Position numbers and translations under genes: made by a program. The notes beneath the pieces are model-generated. The model searched no databases. It was not told where the DNA came from and saw only the letters and a list, made by a program, of their open reading frames with translations. Below, one piece after another: positions 26,763 to 35,315 of a stretch of DNA of 64,000 bases. The DNA is from an uncultured Litoreibacter sp. (GTDB taxonomy: Bacteria; Pseudomonadota; Alphaproteobacteria; Rhodobacterales; Rhodobacteraceae). Numbering within the stretch: position 1 is the first letter of the stretch; each line of letters starts with the position of its first letter. The DNA is taken from positions 372,001 through 436,000 of the forward strand of contig CANLOU010000001.1 in NCBI GenBank assembly GCA_947492995.1, read 5' to 3'.

Positions 26763-27850
26763 GGACCCTTCCCCCGCAGATCAATCGCCTGACCGGACCG
26801 CGCGGATTCCTCCGCCGCCTCACCGACCAACACGGACCAGTAGCCATCCATCACCGACACCTCCGGCGCGCCGTGCCCCGTGCGCACCAGTTCCAAAAAC
26901 TTCTCATGCTGGAAAAATGTGGACCCATGATGGTCGCCAGCCGCCAGAATATGCTCCGGAACATGCACCACCTCGCGCACCTCTTCCTTCAGCGCGCGCA
27001 ACGACATCACGAACTCCGCCTCGCGTTCTTTCCCATCCGGCGAGAACCGCGCTGGCCCCGGCACAAACGCCTCCACCCGCGCCTTTTCTCCTGTGACCGC
27101 AATCGTTTCCTGCCAGAACGATCCTTCGGCAAACATGCACAAATCCAGCATGCCGCGCGACCCGTTGTCAAAATCCACCACCACATAGGCGTTGTCGATA
27201 ATGTCCGGCATCTGCCCCATATACCGCTCGTCGCGGTGGTTTACGTCCACACCTGCTGACGCGTAGACCCGCACCGGATCGGATTTCAAAACCAGCCGCA
27301 TCAGGTCCCAGAAATGGCAACATTTCTCGGTCAACGTGCCGCCGGTCCGCGCATTGAACCGGTTCCAGTCGTCCACCTTCGGCAGGAATGGGAAGCGGTG
27401 CTCGCGGATCGACATCATGCGCGGGGTGCCCACCGCGCCCTGATCCACGGCCTGCATCAGCCGCTGCAGCGGCGGCATATAGCGGTATTCCATCGCCACC
27501 CAAACCGGGGCCACCCGCCCCTTGGACATGTTCAGCAAGTCCCGGCAATCGGCAGAGGTCGTGGCCAGCGGCTTCTCCACCAAGATCGGCTTCTCCGTCG
27601 CCAACAGCTTTTGCATAATCCCCGCATGGGTGTCATTCGGCGCGGCCACCAGCACCACATCGCAGGCGTCAGCCGCCAGCATTTCCTCCATCGAGGCATA
27701 GCCCGCGCCGCCGGACGTCTTTACCGACAGCGCCCGCATCTCTTCATTCGGGTCGGCAATCGCGCCCACACACGCGCCCTCAAGCAGCGATATGTTGCGG
27801 ATGTGCTCCTGGCCCATCATGCCAGAGCCAATGATCCCGTATCTAATCAC
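26759..27850 (-). CDS. Gfo/Idh/MocA oxidoreductase-fold protein, candidate NAD-dependent sulfoquinovosidase
   Basis: The 363-residue protein has an N-terminal Rossmann motif (GIIGSGMMGQEH), the EKPLA lysine motif near residue 95 and a C-terminal alpha/beta domain with REHRFPFLP and TLTEKCCHFWDLMRL segments. The family contains dehydrogenases and also NAD-dependent glycosidases; family GH188 sulfoquinovosidases, as I recall, have this fold and occur with sulfo-EMP2 genes. Placement between a mutarotase and a fucose-isomerase-like gene fits that role. It starts with GTG and overlaps both neighbours. A plain sugar dehydrogenase is the alternative. Confidence 0.7.
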   Translation of the reverse strand: MIRYGIIGSGMMGQEHIRNISLLEGACVGAIADPNEEMRALSVKTSGGAGYASMEEMLAADACDVVLVAAPNDTHAGIMQKLLATEKPILVEKPLATTSADCRDLLNMSKGRVAPVWVAMEYRYMPPLQRLMQAVDQGAVGTPRMMSIREHRFPFLPKVDDWNRFNARTGGTLTEKCCHFWDLMRLVLKSDPVRVYASAGVDVNHRDERYMGQMPDIIDNAYVVVDFDNGSRGMLDLCMFAEGSFWQETIAVTGEKARVEAFVPGPARFSPDGKEREAEFVMSLRALKEEVREVVHVPEHILAAGDHHGSTFFQHEKFLELVRTGHGAPEVSVMDGYWSVLVGEAAEESARSGQAIDLRGKGP

Positions 27851-29199
27851 GCGCCCAGCTCCACCACATTCAGCCCCATTCCGGCGGCAATCCCACGCAA
27901 CGCGTCACGGTGGTCACCATAGGCAATCGCCATGTGATGCTCCAACCCGCAATCCATGACGTCGCCCAGAATTTTCTGCGCAGCATGGTCAAACCGCACC
28001 ACGCCGGAGGTCCCCGTGAACGCCATTTCGCTGCGCAGCATTTCTCCGCCTGCAATGATGATTTTTGGCGTGCCATATGCTTGCGACAGCCGGAAGAACG
28101 TCACCCGCCCCGGCTTCAAGGTGAACTCGTAAAGCAGCGCTTGCTTGCGGTTGGTATGCACCGTCGCCATCGGCTCATCATCCGTCATCGACAGCGGGGC
28201 CTGCCCGCAATGCCAGACAACGCCTGTGTCGTCTTCGACGTCCATATCGACCAAATCAGCCAGGAAAACAGGGCTATCTGCCACTTTTTGTAGGATCGCC
28301 TGCGTCACCGCGCCGTAGACATCCGCCTCGCAAGCGCATGGCACCCGCGCCTCGCCCATCATCGAAACGGGGCCGCACACGGCGCCGCCATATTCGGTAA
28401 ACGTCTCGGGCCAGCAGCGGATTGCAAAGGCGTCATAGCTGTTTTCGCTGCGCAGCATTTCCAACGCGCCTGCCAGCCGCAAAGATCGGTCCAACTCGCC
28501 CGCGTCCATGTCTTTCAGGTTCGGCACATCCGCGACCTTGTCGCGGTAAGGCGCGACCGCAGCATCGTCCAGCCCCCGCGCAGCGTCGAACATGTCCTCC
28601 AGCGCCAATTCATCGACCGACGCCCCGGTCAGCGCCTTCAGCTCCACCTTGTCATAGGCGCAGGTGTCAAACCCAACGGGATGCGCCCCGATCCGCGCAA
28701 TCTTCAAATCCGGCACCGGCATGTCAGACGCGGCCACGCCCGCGGCGCTGCCGTCAATCCGCGACACCGCATAGTCGCCCGCCAAAAGCCCTGCCAAATC
28801 CGCCTTGCCCGGGTCGCCATAAAGCCAGCCAAAGCCAACCCCGTTGCGCCCCAAGGCGTGGCCCGCAAGGTTCAGCCCACAAAACGCGTTCAGCCGCAAC
28901 CGGCCCCCAAGCCGGGGCTCCGGCACCGCCCAGATCGCAAGCGGCACGCCCAGCTTGGACGCCTCCACCACGAAGGCCGCGTCGGTGAATGTCACCTGCA
29001 GCACCAACACCAGATCAGCCGACGCAACGCTCGATAATGCCTCCGGCGACCCCTCCATCAGCAGAGCGCGCGGCCCGATGACCTCGTGGCCCTCCCGGGA
29101 TGCAAGCGCATCAATATCCGCCAGCATCCCCGCCAGTTTCTCCTCGGCGTAAGGCACGTCAAAGGTTGGCCGCCCCAGCGGCAGCAATCCGATTTTCAT
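27847..29199 (-). CDS. L-fucose/arabinose isomerase-like protein, candidate sulfoquinovose isomerase
   Basis: This 450-residue protein has the layout of the fucose-isomerase superfamily (COG2407-like): Glu265 in RCWPETFTEYGG, Asp293 in CEADVYGAVTQ and His421/His422 in GLEHHMAIAYGD sit where the metal ligands of L-fucose isomerase fall. It should convert an aldose to a ketose with a divalent metal. In the sulfo-EMP2 pathway the isomerase (SqvD, as I recall) is of this kind rather than YihS. It abuts the aldolase gene with no gap and overlaps the next gene by GTGA. Confidence 0.75.
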   Translation of the reverse strand: MKIGLLPLGRPTFDVPYAEEKLAGMLADIDALASREGHEVIGPRALLMEGSPEALSSVASADLVLVLQVTFTDAAFVVEASKLGVPLAIWAVPEPRLGGRLRLNAFCGLNLAGHALGRNGVGFGWLYGDPGKADLAGLLAGDYAVSRIDGSAAGVAASDMPVPDLKIARIGAHPVGFDTCAYDKVELKALTGASVDELALEDMFDAARGLDDAAVAPYRDKVADVPNLKDMDAGELDRSLRLAGALEMLRSENSYDAFAIRCWPETFTEYGGAVCGPVSMMGEARVPCACEADVYGAVTQAILQKVADSPVFLADLVDMDVEDDTGVVWHCGQAPLSMTDDEPMATVHTNRKQALLYEFTLKPGRVTFFRLSQAYGTPKIIIAGGEMLRSEMAFTGTSGVVRFDHAAQKILGDVMDCGLEHHMAIAYGDHRDALRGIAAGMGLNVVELGA

Positions 29200-30225
29200 C
29201 TAGATGCCCTCATAGCCATGCCGGAAAGATGCGTCCGCAGGCGCAAACTGTGCGCCACCTTCACCCCAACACGCATGCTGATCCCACGCCGTGGCTTTCG
29301 CATCCGCCAACGCCGAAATCTCGGCCATATAGGCGGCACTTTCGCCCTCAAGCCCGGCCCGCACCGCGTCCCAATCCGGGAACGCCTGAAAGGCGTCCAG
29401 CCAAATGGCGCGCCCGGCCAGAAAGCCGGAGGCCCCAGCCGCAAACGCATGTTCCAAAATCTGCTTGAACTCCGGCTTGCCTGCGCCTGCCGACAACATC
29501 ACCCAAGGCCGGCCGCTCAAACGCCCCATCTCGTCAAACAGGGCCTGAACGCCGTCTGTCGTTGCCACATCTTTCGCGGGCACCGGGCTTTCCAGCTTGA
29601 ACACGTCCACGCCGTAATCGGCATGCGCGAACTCTTCGACCGACTTCAAAACGTCATCCGCCCGCTTGGTGTTCATTTCCACATATTCCGAGGTCTGCTC
29701 TGCATCGCTGTCAATCGGATGCACCAGCAGTTCAAACAGAAACGGGATGTCGTACTGGGCGCAGGCCTCGCCGATCCGCTTGGTCCAGTCCCGCTGCGCT
29801 TGGTTGACTTCGGCGCTGGCATCCGGCCGGTACCACGCCAGCACCTTCACCGCGTCGCCGCCCATGCGTTTGATCTTGCCCACGTCCCAATCGTCAATGG
29901 ACGACGACAGCCGCCCCATCCCCGTCTCCTCGAACAGCGAGTCCTCCAGCGTCACGATCAGACCCTTCGTGGGCGACAAATACTTCAACCCAACCGGTAT
30001 CGCGTAATGGGGGTCCAGAAGCATGGCGGATGATCCGCCCTGTAACGTCTCCACCAGCATCGCCTTGAACCGCGCCACGTCGTCATAAGGCGCTTCGTCA
30101 GTGCCATAATGGGCCGCAATCGGCCCCTTGATCGGTGGCCGCTGGTCCACCGCGGTCATCTTGAAGACCCCATTCGCGTCGGCCATGCGCCGCATGCCCC
30201 ATAGTTTGCCTGCTGTCAGCTGCAT
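29200..30225 (-). CDS. Class I LacD/YihT-like aldolase, candidate sulfofructose-phosphate aldolase
   Basis: The 341-residue protein resembles tagatose-1,6-bisphosphate aldolase LacD. KMTAVDQRPP lies near residue 22, and the probable Schiff-base lysine is Lys210 in YGVDVFKLESPV. It would split a ketose-1-phosphate to dihydroxyacetone phosphate and an aldehyde; with a sulfofructose kinase upstream the aldehyde would be sulfolactaldehyde. YihT, the sulfofructose-phosphate aldolase of E. coli, is in the same superfamily. It is preceded by GAGAGAG and separated from the kinase by one base. Confidence 0.82.
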   Translation of the reverse strand: MQLTAGKLWGMRRMADANGVFKMTAVDQRPPIKGPIAAHYGTDEAPYDDVARFKAMLVETLQGGSSAMLLDPHYAIPVGLKYLSPTKGLIVTLEDSLFEETGMGRLSSSIDDWDVGKIKRMGGDAVKVLAWYRPDASAEVNQAQRDWTKRIGEACAQYDIPFLFELLVHPIDSDAEQTSEYVEMNTKRADDVLKSVEEFAHADYGVDVFKLESPVPAKDVATTDGVQALFDEMGRLSGRPWVMLSAGAGKPEFKQILEHAFAAGASGFLAGRAIWLDAFQAFPDWDAVRAGLEGESAAYMAEISALADAKATAWDQHACWGEGGAQFAPADASFRHGYEGI

Positions 30226-30226
30226 C

Positions 30227-31087
30227 TCATGCTCTCTCTTTCAAAAACTGTTCCACGGCGGCCCGCGAGGGCGCCGCTTTGCGCCCCCCGAAGCCCGTGC
30301 ATTTCAGGGCGGCCGCCGCATGGGCAAACCGCATCGCCTCTTCTTCGCCGGCACCTTCGCCCAGCAGCAGGGTAAACGCCCCGTGCCACACATCGCCTGC
30401 GCCAAGCGTGTCTTTCACATCCACCTTGAACCCCGGCATCACGCCGCCCGGATGCAACACGCCATCCGCCCCCAGCGTCACAGCGCACCAGCCCGGAAGG
30501 TCGAGCGCGGCGTAGGCCGCGCGGACATCGTCCAAGCCGGTGAAATCCATCAATCCCTGCTCGGAAAACACCACATGGGACGCCGCTGCCGCCAATGCCA
30601 CCGGCACCGGAGCCTCCCCATCCAGCACCGCAGGCACGCCCAGGGCGCGCCCCATCTCAATCACCTGCCGCGCGGCTTCCGGCCAGCGGGTGTCGGTCAG
30701 AACGGCGTCGGCGCGCAATTCCGACAGACCCGGGTCCTCAGCCAGCCCCGCCCCACGAAACGCCATGATCTGCCTCTCGCCCGAGGCATCCACATAGACC
30801 GAGGACATGGCTGACCGCGCGCCCTTGGTGATCACACAGGTTGATGTGTCAACATTCTCTGACAGAATATCCCCAAGAACGATCTCAGATATTTCATCTT
30901 TGCCAAATCTCGCTAATAATTGGGACTTTCCGCCCAATCGCGCGATACCCACAGCGGCGTTCGCGGCGCATCCGCCCCCAACTATATCCACAGCCTTGGC
31001 CGCGTATTTTTCGGCCCGCTGGGGCAGTGCGTCTACCTGATAGACAAAATCTAACGCGGCGGAGCCCGCGACCATCACGCGTGTCAT
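30227..31087 (-). CDS. PfkB-family kinase resembling sulfofructose kinase YihV
   Basis: The 286-residue kinase has VGGGCAANAAVGIARLGG near residue 36 and the ATP/anion-hole motif DTLGAGDVWHGA. Compared from memory with E. coli YihV, Lys27 (in PQRAEKYAAK) aligns with YihV Lys27 and Arg134 (in LTDTRWPEA) with YihV Arg138, two of the three residues recalled to bind the sulfonate; the third, YihV Asn109, is Ala109 here. ATG 31087 is used; it shares one base with the stop of the peroxidase gene (TGATG). The product would be a ketose 1-phosphate. Confidence 0.82.
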   Translation of the reverse strand: MTRVMVAGSAALDFVYQVDALPQRAEKYAAKAVDIVGGGCAANAAVGIARLGGKSQLLARFGKDEISEIVLGDILSENVDTSTCVITKGARSAMSSVYVDASGERQIMAFRGAGLAEDPGLSELRADAVLTDTRWPEAARQVIEMGRALGVPAVLDGEAPVPVALAAAASHVVFSEQGLMDFTGLDDVRAAYAALDLPGWCAVTLGADGVLHPGGVMPGFKVDVKDTLGAGDVWHGAFTLLLGEGAGEEEAMRFAHAAAALKCTGFGGRKAAPSRAAVEQFLKERA

Positions 31088-32340
31088 CAATCCACCTTCA
31101 GCCCGCTGGGAACGGCCTTTGGCTTGCCCAGCCGCCCATAGATCGACTGCTTGCCGGTCAAGGCCCCCATGAAGGTCACAAGGTCCATGACCTCATCATC
31201 GCTCAACGCCTTCGGCTCCAGATCAATCGACGCACGGACCCGCGCCATCTCGCGTCTGTCTTGGTGGATGATAAAATCAGCGCTCTGCAGCCAAGGCACG
31301 GATGGCAGCTGCGCCATATCGCCAACCCACGCGTCCAAGCCCGACACGGGGTCCAGATGATGACGAATGATCCCCTCCAACGTGGCGTAGGCGCCGTTAT
31401 GCCCGTAGGGCCCCGTCAGCGCGACGTTGCGCAAAGACGGCGTGCGGAACCGGTAGGCATCCTCCAAGGCATCGCTTTCCGCCATGCGTCCCACATCGCG
31501 TGGCATCGGGTCAAACCGCCTTGTGCGCCCCGGCCCAAAGGGCGGCAGCCCAATGGCGTGGAAGTCCTGATCGGTGAATAGTGGCCCGCTATGGCAGTCC
31601 GCGCAGCCTGCCTTGCCAAAAAACAGGTCCTGCCCGCGAGCCTGCGCCGCATCCAGAACGCCCGCATCATAGGCACTGTCAAACGACCGCCATTCGGCGT
31701 CCATGAACGCGCCCAGGGCGTTGCCGATATCGGCAATCGTGACCTTTTCGACGCCAGCGCCGGCAAACATCTCGCGGTATTCATCAATGATCCGCACCCG
31801 CTTGGCCAGGATCGGCCAGGCCATGTCAATGCGGTCGTGAATGGCACCGGCGACCTCGTTTTCCTTCGGGTTGCCCGCCATTTCAAACTGCGATGTCATC
31901 GGGAACAACGCCTGCGCCGCCAGCAAACTCGCAACCCCGTCCGGCAGAAATTCTTCCGCGGGGGAATTCACCCCATTGCCGTAATCCGGCGACGAGCCCA
32001 ACCGACCGTCGTGGAAAAACACATCCAGCGCGCCGACATTGAACAAGGCCTGCGCGTTGCGTGGAATGCGCTTCTTGATGCGGTTTGGCCCGTCCAAGGC
32101 GATGCGTTTTGGCCCGATGCCAACACCGCCCTCGCCGATCCCGAGGCTCACGCCATCGGCTGAAAACGTATCATGGTTGTGGCATGTCCCGCATGAGATG
32201 TTGCGGTTCCCCGACAGGATCGGGTCATAAAACAGCAGCTGCCCGATCGCGGCCATATCCTCGTCAATCGGGGCAAACATGCCGTCTGGCGCTTGGGCCA
32301 TTGCAGGTCCCGCCGCCGCCAGCCAAACTGCGCCCAACAA
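31087..32340 (-). CDS. Di-haem cytochrome c peroxidase/MauG-family protein at the head of the sugar operon
   Basis: Two haem-binding motifs are visible: CGTCH near the mature N-terminus and CADCH in the middle (GKAGCADCHSG). The length, about 417 residues, fits bacterial cytochrome c peroxidase/MauG proteins. A Sec signal (LGAVWLAAAGPAMAQ) targets it to the periplasm. The start is uncertain: no ATG is well placed, and TTG at 32340 (or the next codon) is the most plausible. The open frame continues upstream, but that part is antisense to the Sel1 gene. The gene is coupled to the kinase by TGATG, so it is cotranscribed with sugar catabolism. Confidence 0.82.
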   Translation of the reverse strand: MLGAVWLAAAGPAMAQAPDGMFAPIDEDMAAIGQLLFYDPILSGNRNISCGTCHNHDTFSADGVSLGIGEGGVGIGPKRIALDGPNRIKKRIPRNAQALFNVGALDVFFHDGRLGSSPDYGNGVNSPAEEFLPDGVASLLAAQALFPMTSQFEMAGNPKENEVAGAIHDRIDMAWPILAKRVRIIDEYREMFAGAGVEKVTIADIGNALGAFMDAEWRSFDSAYDAGVLDAAQARGQDLFFGKAGCADCHSGPLFTDQDFHAIGLPPFGPGRTRRFDPMPRDVGRMAESDALEDAYRFRTPSLRNVALTGPYGHNGAYATLEGIIRHHLDPVSGLDAWVGDMAQLPSVPWLQSADFIIHQDRREMARVRASIDLEPKALSDDEVMDLVTFMGALTGKQSIYGRLGKPKAVPSGLKVD

Positions 32341-32352
32341 ACGGAGACTGAC

Positions 32353-32820
32353 ATGCGCTTTCTTGCCATCCTTGCCCTGATGACGCTGCCCGCGGGTGCG
32401 GACATTGAAAAGGCCCGCGACCTGATGGACGCGAATAAATTCGAAGAGGCGCGCGAGGCGCTTTGGCCCGCCGCCCGTTCCGGCAACGCCGACGCGGAGG
32501 AGCTGATTGGCGTCATGTACGCCCTCGGCCTCGGCGTCGAGAAGGACCCGGTCCGCGCGTTTGAATGGTATCTGCGCAGCTCGATGAAGGGCCATCCCGG
32601 CGCGCAATCCGGTATCGGTTGGTATTATGAAGAAGGCATCGGCATGCCCGCGCCGGACCTCGTCCGCGCTTACATGTGGTACGCCCTGAGCGCCATCGGC
32701 GGTGATCCCGACGCAGCTATCTCCCAGGAGGAGGTGGTCAAGAAGATGACCAAAGAGCAGATTGACCACGCGCATGAGCTAATCGCCGATTACAAAGTTT
32801 GGATGTATCCGTTCCGTTGA
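32353..32820 (+). CDS. Secreted Sel1-repeat protein
   Basis: The 155-residue protein has a short hydrophobic start (MRFLAILALMTLPAGA) as signal peptide and then Sel1/TPR-like repeats (IGVMYALGLGVEKDPVRAFEWY, then a GWYYEEGIGMP...RAYMWY repeat). GGAG lies 6 bases before the ATG. It is divergent from the peroxidase gene, and the two 5' ends lie within about 15 bp of each other. Sel1 proteins usually scaffold other proteins; the partner is unknown. Confidence 0.8.
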   Translation: MRFLAILALMTLPAGADIEKARDLMDANKFEEAREALWPAARSGNADAEELIGVMYALGLGVEKDPVRAFEWYLRSSMKGHPGAQSGIGWYYEEGIGMPAPDLVRAYMWYALSAIGGDPDAAISQEEVVKKMTKEQIDHAHELIADYKVWMYPFR

Positions 32821-32829
32821 CGAAGGAGT

Positions 32830-32878
32830 AAATTTCTTCTCCGAAGAAATTTGTAAGAATTTTCGATCGAAAATTCTT
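32830..32878. repeat. Two-hairpin AT-rich palindrome unit
   Basis: AAATTTCTTC/GAAGAAATTT (32830-32852) is followed by a palindrome centred on TTCGATCGAA (32855-32878). The order and 2-base spacer match the pair in the soeA-soeB gap. The unit lies between the convergent Sel1 and dctP ends. Confidence 0.75.
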
Positions 32879-32885
32879 CCCCCGC

Positions 32886-32915
32886 AAAAAGCCGCAGCGG
32901 GACACCCGCTGCGGC
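32886..32915 (-). terminator. Rho-independent terminator after dctP
   Basis: GCCGCAGCGGG (32891-32901) and its exact complement CCCGCTGCGGC (32905-32915) form an 11-bp stem with a 3-base loop. On the minus strand five T's follow (32886-32890). It separates the TRAP transporter transcript from the sugar operon. Confidence 0.9.
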
Positions 32916-32923
32916 TTGGCTCT

Positions 32924-33997
32924 TTACTTCAGGTCCGCATCACGCGCGGCATTCACCGCAGCTTCCGCGTCCGCGACAGCCGCCGTCAGCGCATCAAACG
33001 CCGCTTCGCCACCGTCAACATTGCCTTTGAACCAGTCATAAACAGGGGCAGCCGCGTCCTTGAACGCCGCTTTCTGCTCTGGTGTTGGCACGTACAGATC
33101 ACCACCTGCCGCGACGAAGTCTTCGTAGGCTTGGATCGACTTGCGCTTAGGTGACGCAAATGTGGCCTGCTGCAACTGGTAGAACCCGTCCACAACAACG
33201 CGCTTCAGCCCGTCATCCATCGACTGGAACTTCTCGTTGTTCATGAACCACAGCGCGCCCATATAGGCGTGCCCGTCCAGCGTCACGTATTTCAGGCCGG
33301 CATCGGGGAACTTCATGTTCATGATGTCGGTGATGCCGTTTTTGGATCCTTCCACAACGCCCGTCTGAAACGAGGTGAACAGCTCAGGCCATGGGATCGG
33401 GGTTGGCGACGCGCCTAGCGCTTTGACCAGCTCCTGCGGCAGGTCGGCCACAACGGTGCGGATTTTCAGCCCGTCCATGTCAGCAGGCTCAGCCACACGG
33501 CGCTTGGTGTTGGCAAAGTTGCGCCAGCCGCCGGTGTTGCCGATCGTCATCAGGCGGATGCTGTCGCCCGACGCTTCCTTAACCATATCCTGCATGGTGG
33601 TGGTGAAGCCCGACCCGTTGGCCAAAGCGGCCTCCGCAATCCGGTCATCCGCCATCAGGTAGGGCAGGTCCAGCACTTGAATGAACGGGAAGATGCCCGA
33701 CACGCCGCCCGAAGTGGACACATAGACGTCAATCGTGCCGTCGCCCACGCCCTGCAGACACTCAGCGCCGTTGCCGCACAGCTGCGTGCCGATGAACAGC
33801 TCAACCGTGATTGCGCCGTTGGAGGCCGCTTCCACGTAGTTTTTGAACACGACCAGACCGTCATAATCCTCGTCGTTCTCGTTCGAGTTCGCGGTCGCAC
33901 GAATGGTCATCGCATGACCGTCCGCCCAGGCCGCGACGCTGGTCGAGGCCATCATGGCCGCAAGGCCCAGCGCCTTCAAAGTGGTTCCTAATTTCAT
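32924..33997 (-). CDS. dctP: TRAP transporter substrate-binding protein, candidate sulfosugar binder
   Basis: This 357-residue periplasmic protein has a signal peptide (MKLGTTLKALGLAAMMASTSVAA, about 30 residues) and a DctP fold (VELFIGTQLCGN, VRTVVADLPQELVKALGASPTPIPWPE with the conserved Arg of TRAP binders). ATG 33997 follows GGGAGG by 7 bases. It is the last gene of a Q-M-P operon and probably takes up the sugar or sulfosugar of the adjacent operon; the substrate cannot be read from the sequence. Two cysteines (QLCGNGAECLQG) may form a disulfide. Confidence 0.9.
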   Translation of the reverse strand: MKLGTTLKALGLAAMMASTSVAAWADGHAMTIRATANSNENDEDYDGLVVFKNYVEAASNGAITVELFIGTQLCGNGAECLQGVGDGTIDVYVSTSGGVSGIFPFIQVLDLPYLMADDRIAEAALANGSGFTTTMQDMVKEASGDSIRLMTIGNTGGWRNFANTKRRVAEPADMDGLKIRTVVADLPQELVKALGASPTPIPWPELFTSFQTGVVEGSKNGITDIMNMKFPDAGLKYVTLDGHAYMGALWFMNNEKFQSMDDGLKRVVVDGFYQLQQATFASPKRKSIQAYEDFVAAGGDLYVPTPEQKAAFKDAAAPVYDWFKGNVDGGEAAFDALTAAVADAEAAVNAARDADLK

Positions 33998-34028
33998 AAG
34001 TAATCCTCCCATTGGATCTTTTGGTTAT

Positions 34029-35315
34029 TTACAGAAAGCCGAACAGCCCCGGCACGAACAGCGAGATCGCCGGCACGTAGGTTATCAGGAATATCACCGC
34101 AATTTCGACGGCGAGGAAAGGCAGAATCGCTTTGGCAATGGCCTCTACCCGCTCGCCCGACACGGAGGACGCCACAAACAGCACCAGCCCCATCGGCGGC
34201 GTCGCCAGCCCCACGGTCAGGTTCACCGACATGATGATCGCGAAATGTACGGGGTCCACGCCAAGCGACGTAAAGATGGGGGCCAGGATTGGCCCCAGAA
34301 TGATGATCGCGGGGCCCGCGTCCAGAAACATGCCAACGATAAACAGCAGCAGGTTGATGAGGAACAGAAGCACCAGCGGGTTCGAGGACAGCGACAAGAT
34401 GTAGGCGGCCAAAGTCTCCGGCGCGTGGGACAGGCTCACCACCGTTTTGAATGCCATGGCCGCGCCCACCAGCAGCAGCACCACTGACGAGGTCAGCGCC
34501 GCCTTAATCAACACGTCCGGCAGGTCCTTCAAAGACATCTCTTTCAGGATGAAGATTGATACGAGGAAGGCGTAGAACACCGCAACTGCCGCCGCCTCGG
34601 TGGGGGTGAACACGCCGCCCAAAATGCCGCCCAAAATGATAACAGGCGTCAGCAGCGGGAAGAACGCTTTGAGCGAGGCCTGCCCTTTTTCGGACCATGA
34701 CGCCCGTTCCCGCGACTTGGGGAAGTCGGCAGAATTGGCCATGTAGGACGTCATCGCCATCAGGCCCGCGCCCACCAGAACCCCTGGCACGATGCCCGCA
34801 AGGAACAGGGCCGCCACGCTTTCGCCCATCACATAGGCGTAGATAATCATGATGCCCGAGGGCGGGATGATCGGCCCAATCACCGAGGACGCCGCCGTGA
34901 TCGCCGCCGCGAAGCGGCGGGTGTAGCCCTCTTTCTCCATCGCGGGGATCAGCATCGAGCCCAGCGCAGACGTATCCGCCACAGCCGACCCGCTCAACCC
35001 GGCAAACAGCATCGACGACAGAATGTTCACCTGCGCCAAGCCGCCCTTCAGGTGACCCACGCATGCCTGCGAGAATTCCACCAGCCGCATCGTGATGCCA
35101 CCGCGGTTCATCATCTCGCCCGCCAGCATGAAGAACGGGATCGCCATCAGCGGGAAGCTGTCGATGCCGTTATAGACGTTGCGGTACAGCAGCGTGATGT
35201 CCTTTTCCTGCCCGTTGGCCCACAGCAGCAGGCCCGGCGCGGCAACAAGGCCAAAGAACACCGGCAGGCCGATGCACAGAAACAGCAAAAACAGCGGAAG
35301 GAACCATACCAGCAT
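34029..35315 (-). CDS. dctM: TRAP transporter large permease
   Basis: The 428-residue protein has about 12 membrane helices and DctM signatures (FAGLSGSAVADTSALGS, IGPIIPPSGIMI). It forms the transport channel, driven by an ion gradient. The start at 35315 overlaps the dctQ stop (TGATG); an upstream in-frame extension is antisense-like noise inside dctQ. It has the normal family length. Confidence 0.93.
   Translation of the reverse strand: MLVWFLPLFLLFLCIGLPVFFGLVAAPGLLLWANGQEKDITLLYRNVYNGIDSFPLMAIPFFMLAGEMMNRGGITMRLVEFSQACVGHLKGGLAQVNILSSMLFAGLSGSAVADTSALGSMLIPAMEKEGYTRRFAAAITAASSVIGPIIPPSGIMIIYAYVMGESVAALFLAGIVPGVLVGAGLMAMTSYMANSADFPKSRERASWSEKGQASLKAFFPLLTPVIILGGILGGVFTPTEAAAVAVFYAFLVSIFILKEMSLKDLPDVLIKAALTSSVVLLLVGAAMAFKTVVSLSHAPETLAAYILSLSSNPLVLLFLINLLLFIVGMFLDAGPAIIILGPILAPIFTSLGVDPVHFAIIMSVNLTVGLATPPMGLVLFVASSVSGERVEAIAKAILPFLAVEIAVIFLITYVPAISLFVPGLFGFL

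Noticed and set aside
24326-31087. Reading the operon as L-fucose or other 6-deoxyhexose catabolism
   Set aside because: Isomerase, kinase, aldolase and aldehyde dehydrogenase would also fit that route, but the kinase resembles YihV at sulfonate contacts, and the neighbours are sulfonate genes. It stays the main alternative.
32341-32775. Upstream extension of the peroxidase frame to 562 codons
   Set aside because: The extra part is antisense to the Sel1 gene and would precede the signal peptide, so it is not translated as part of this protein.
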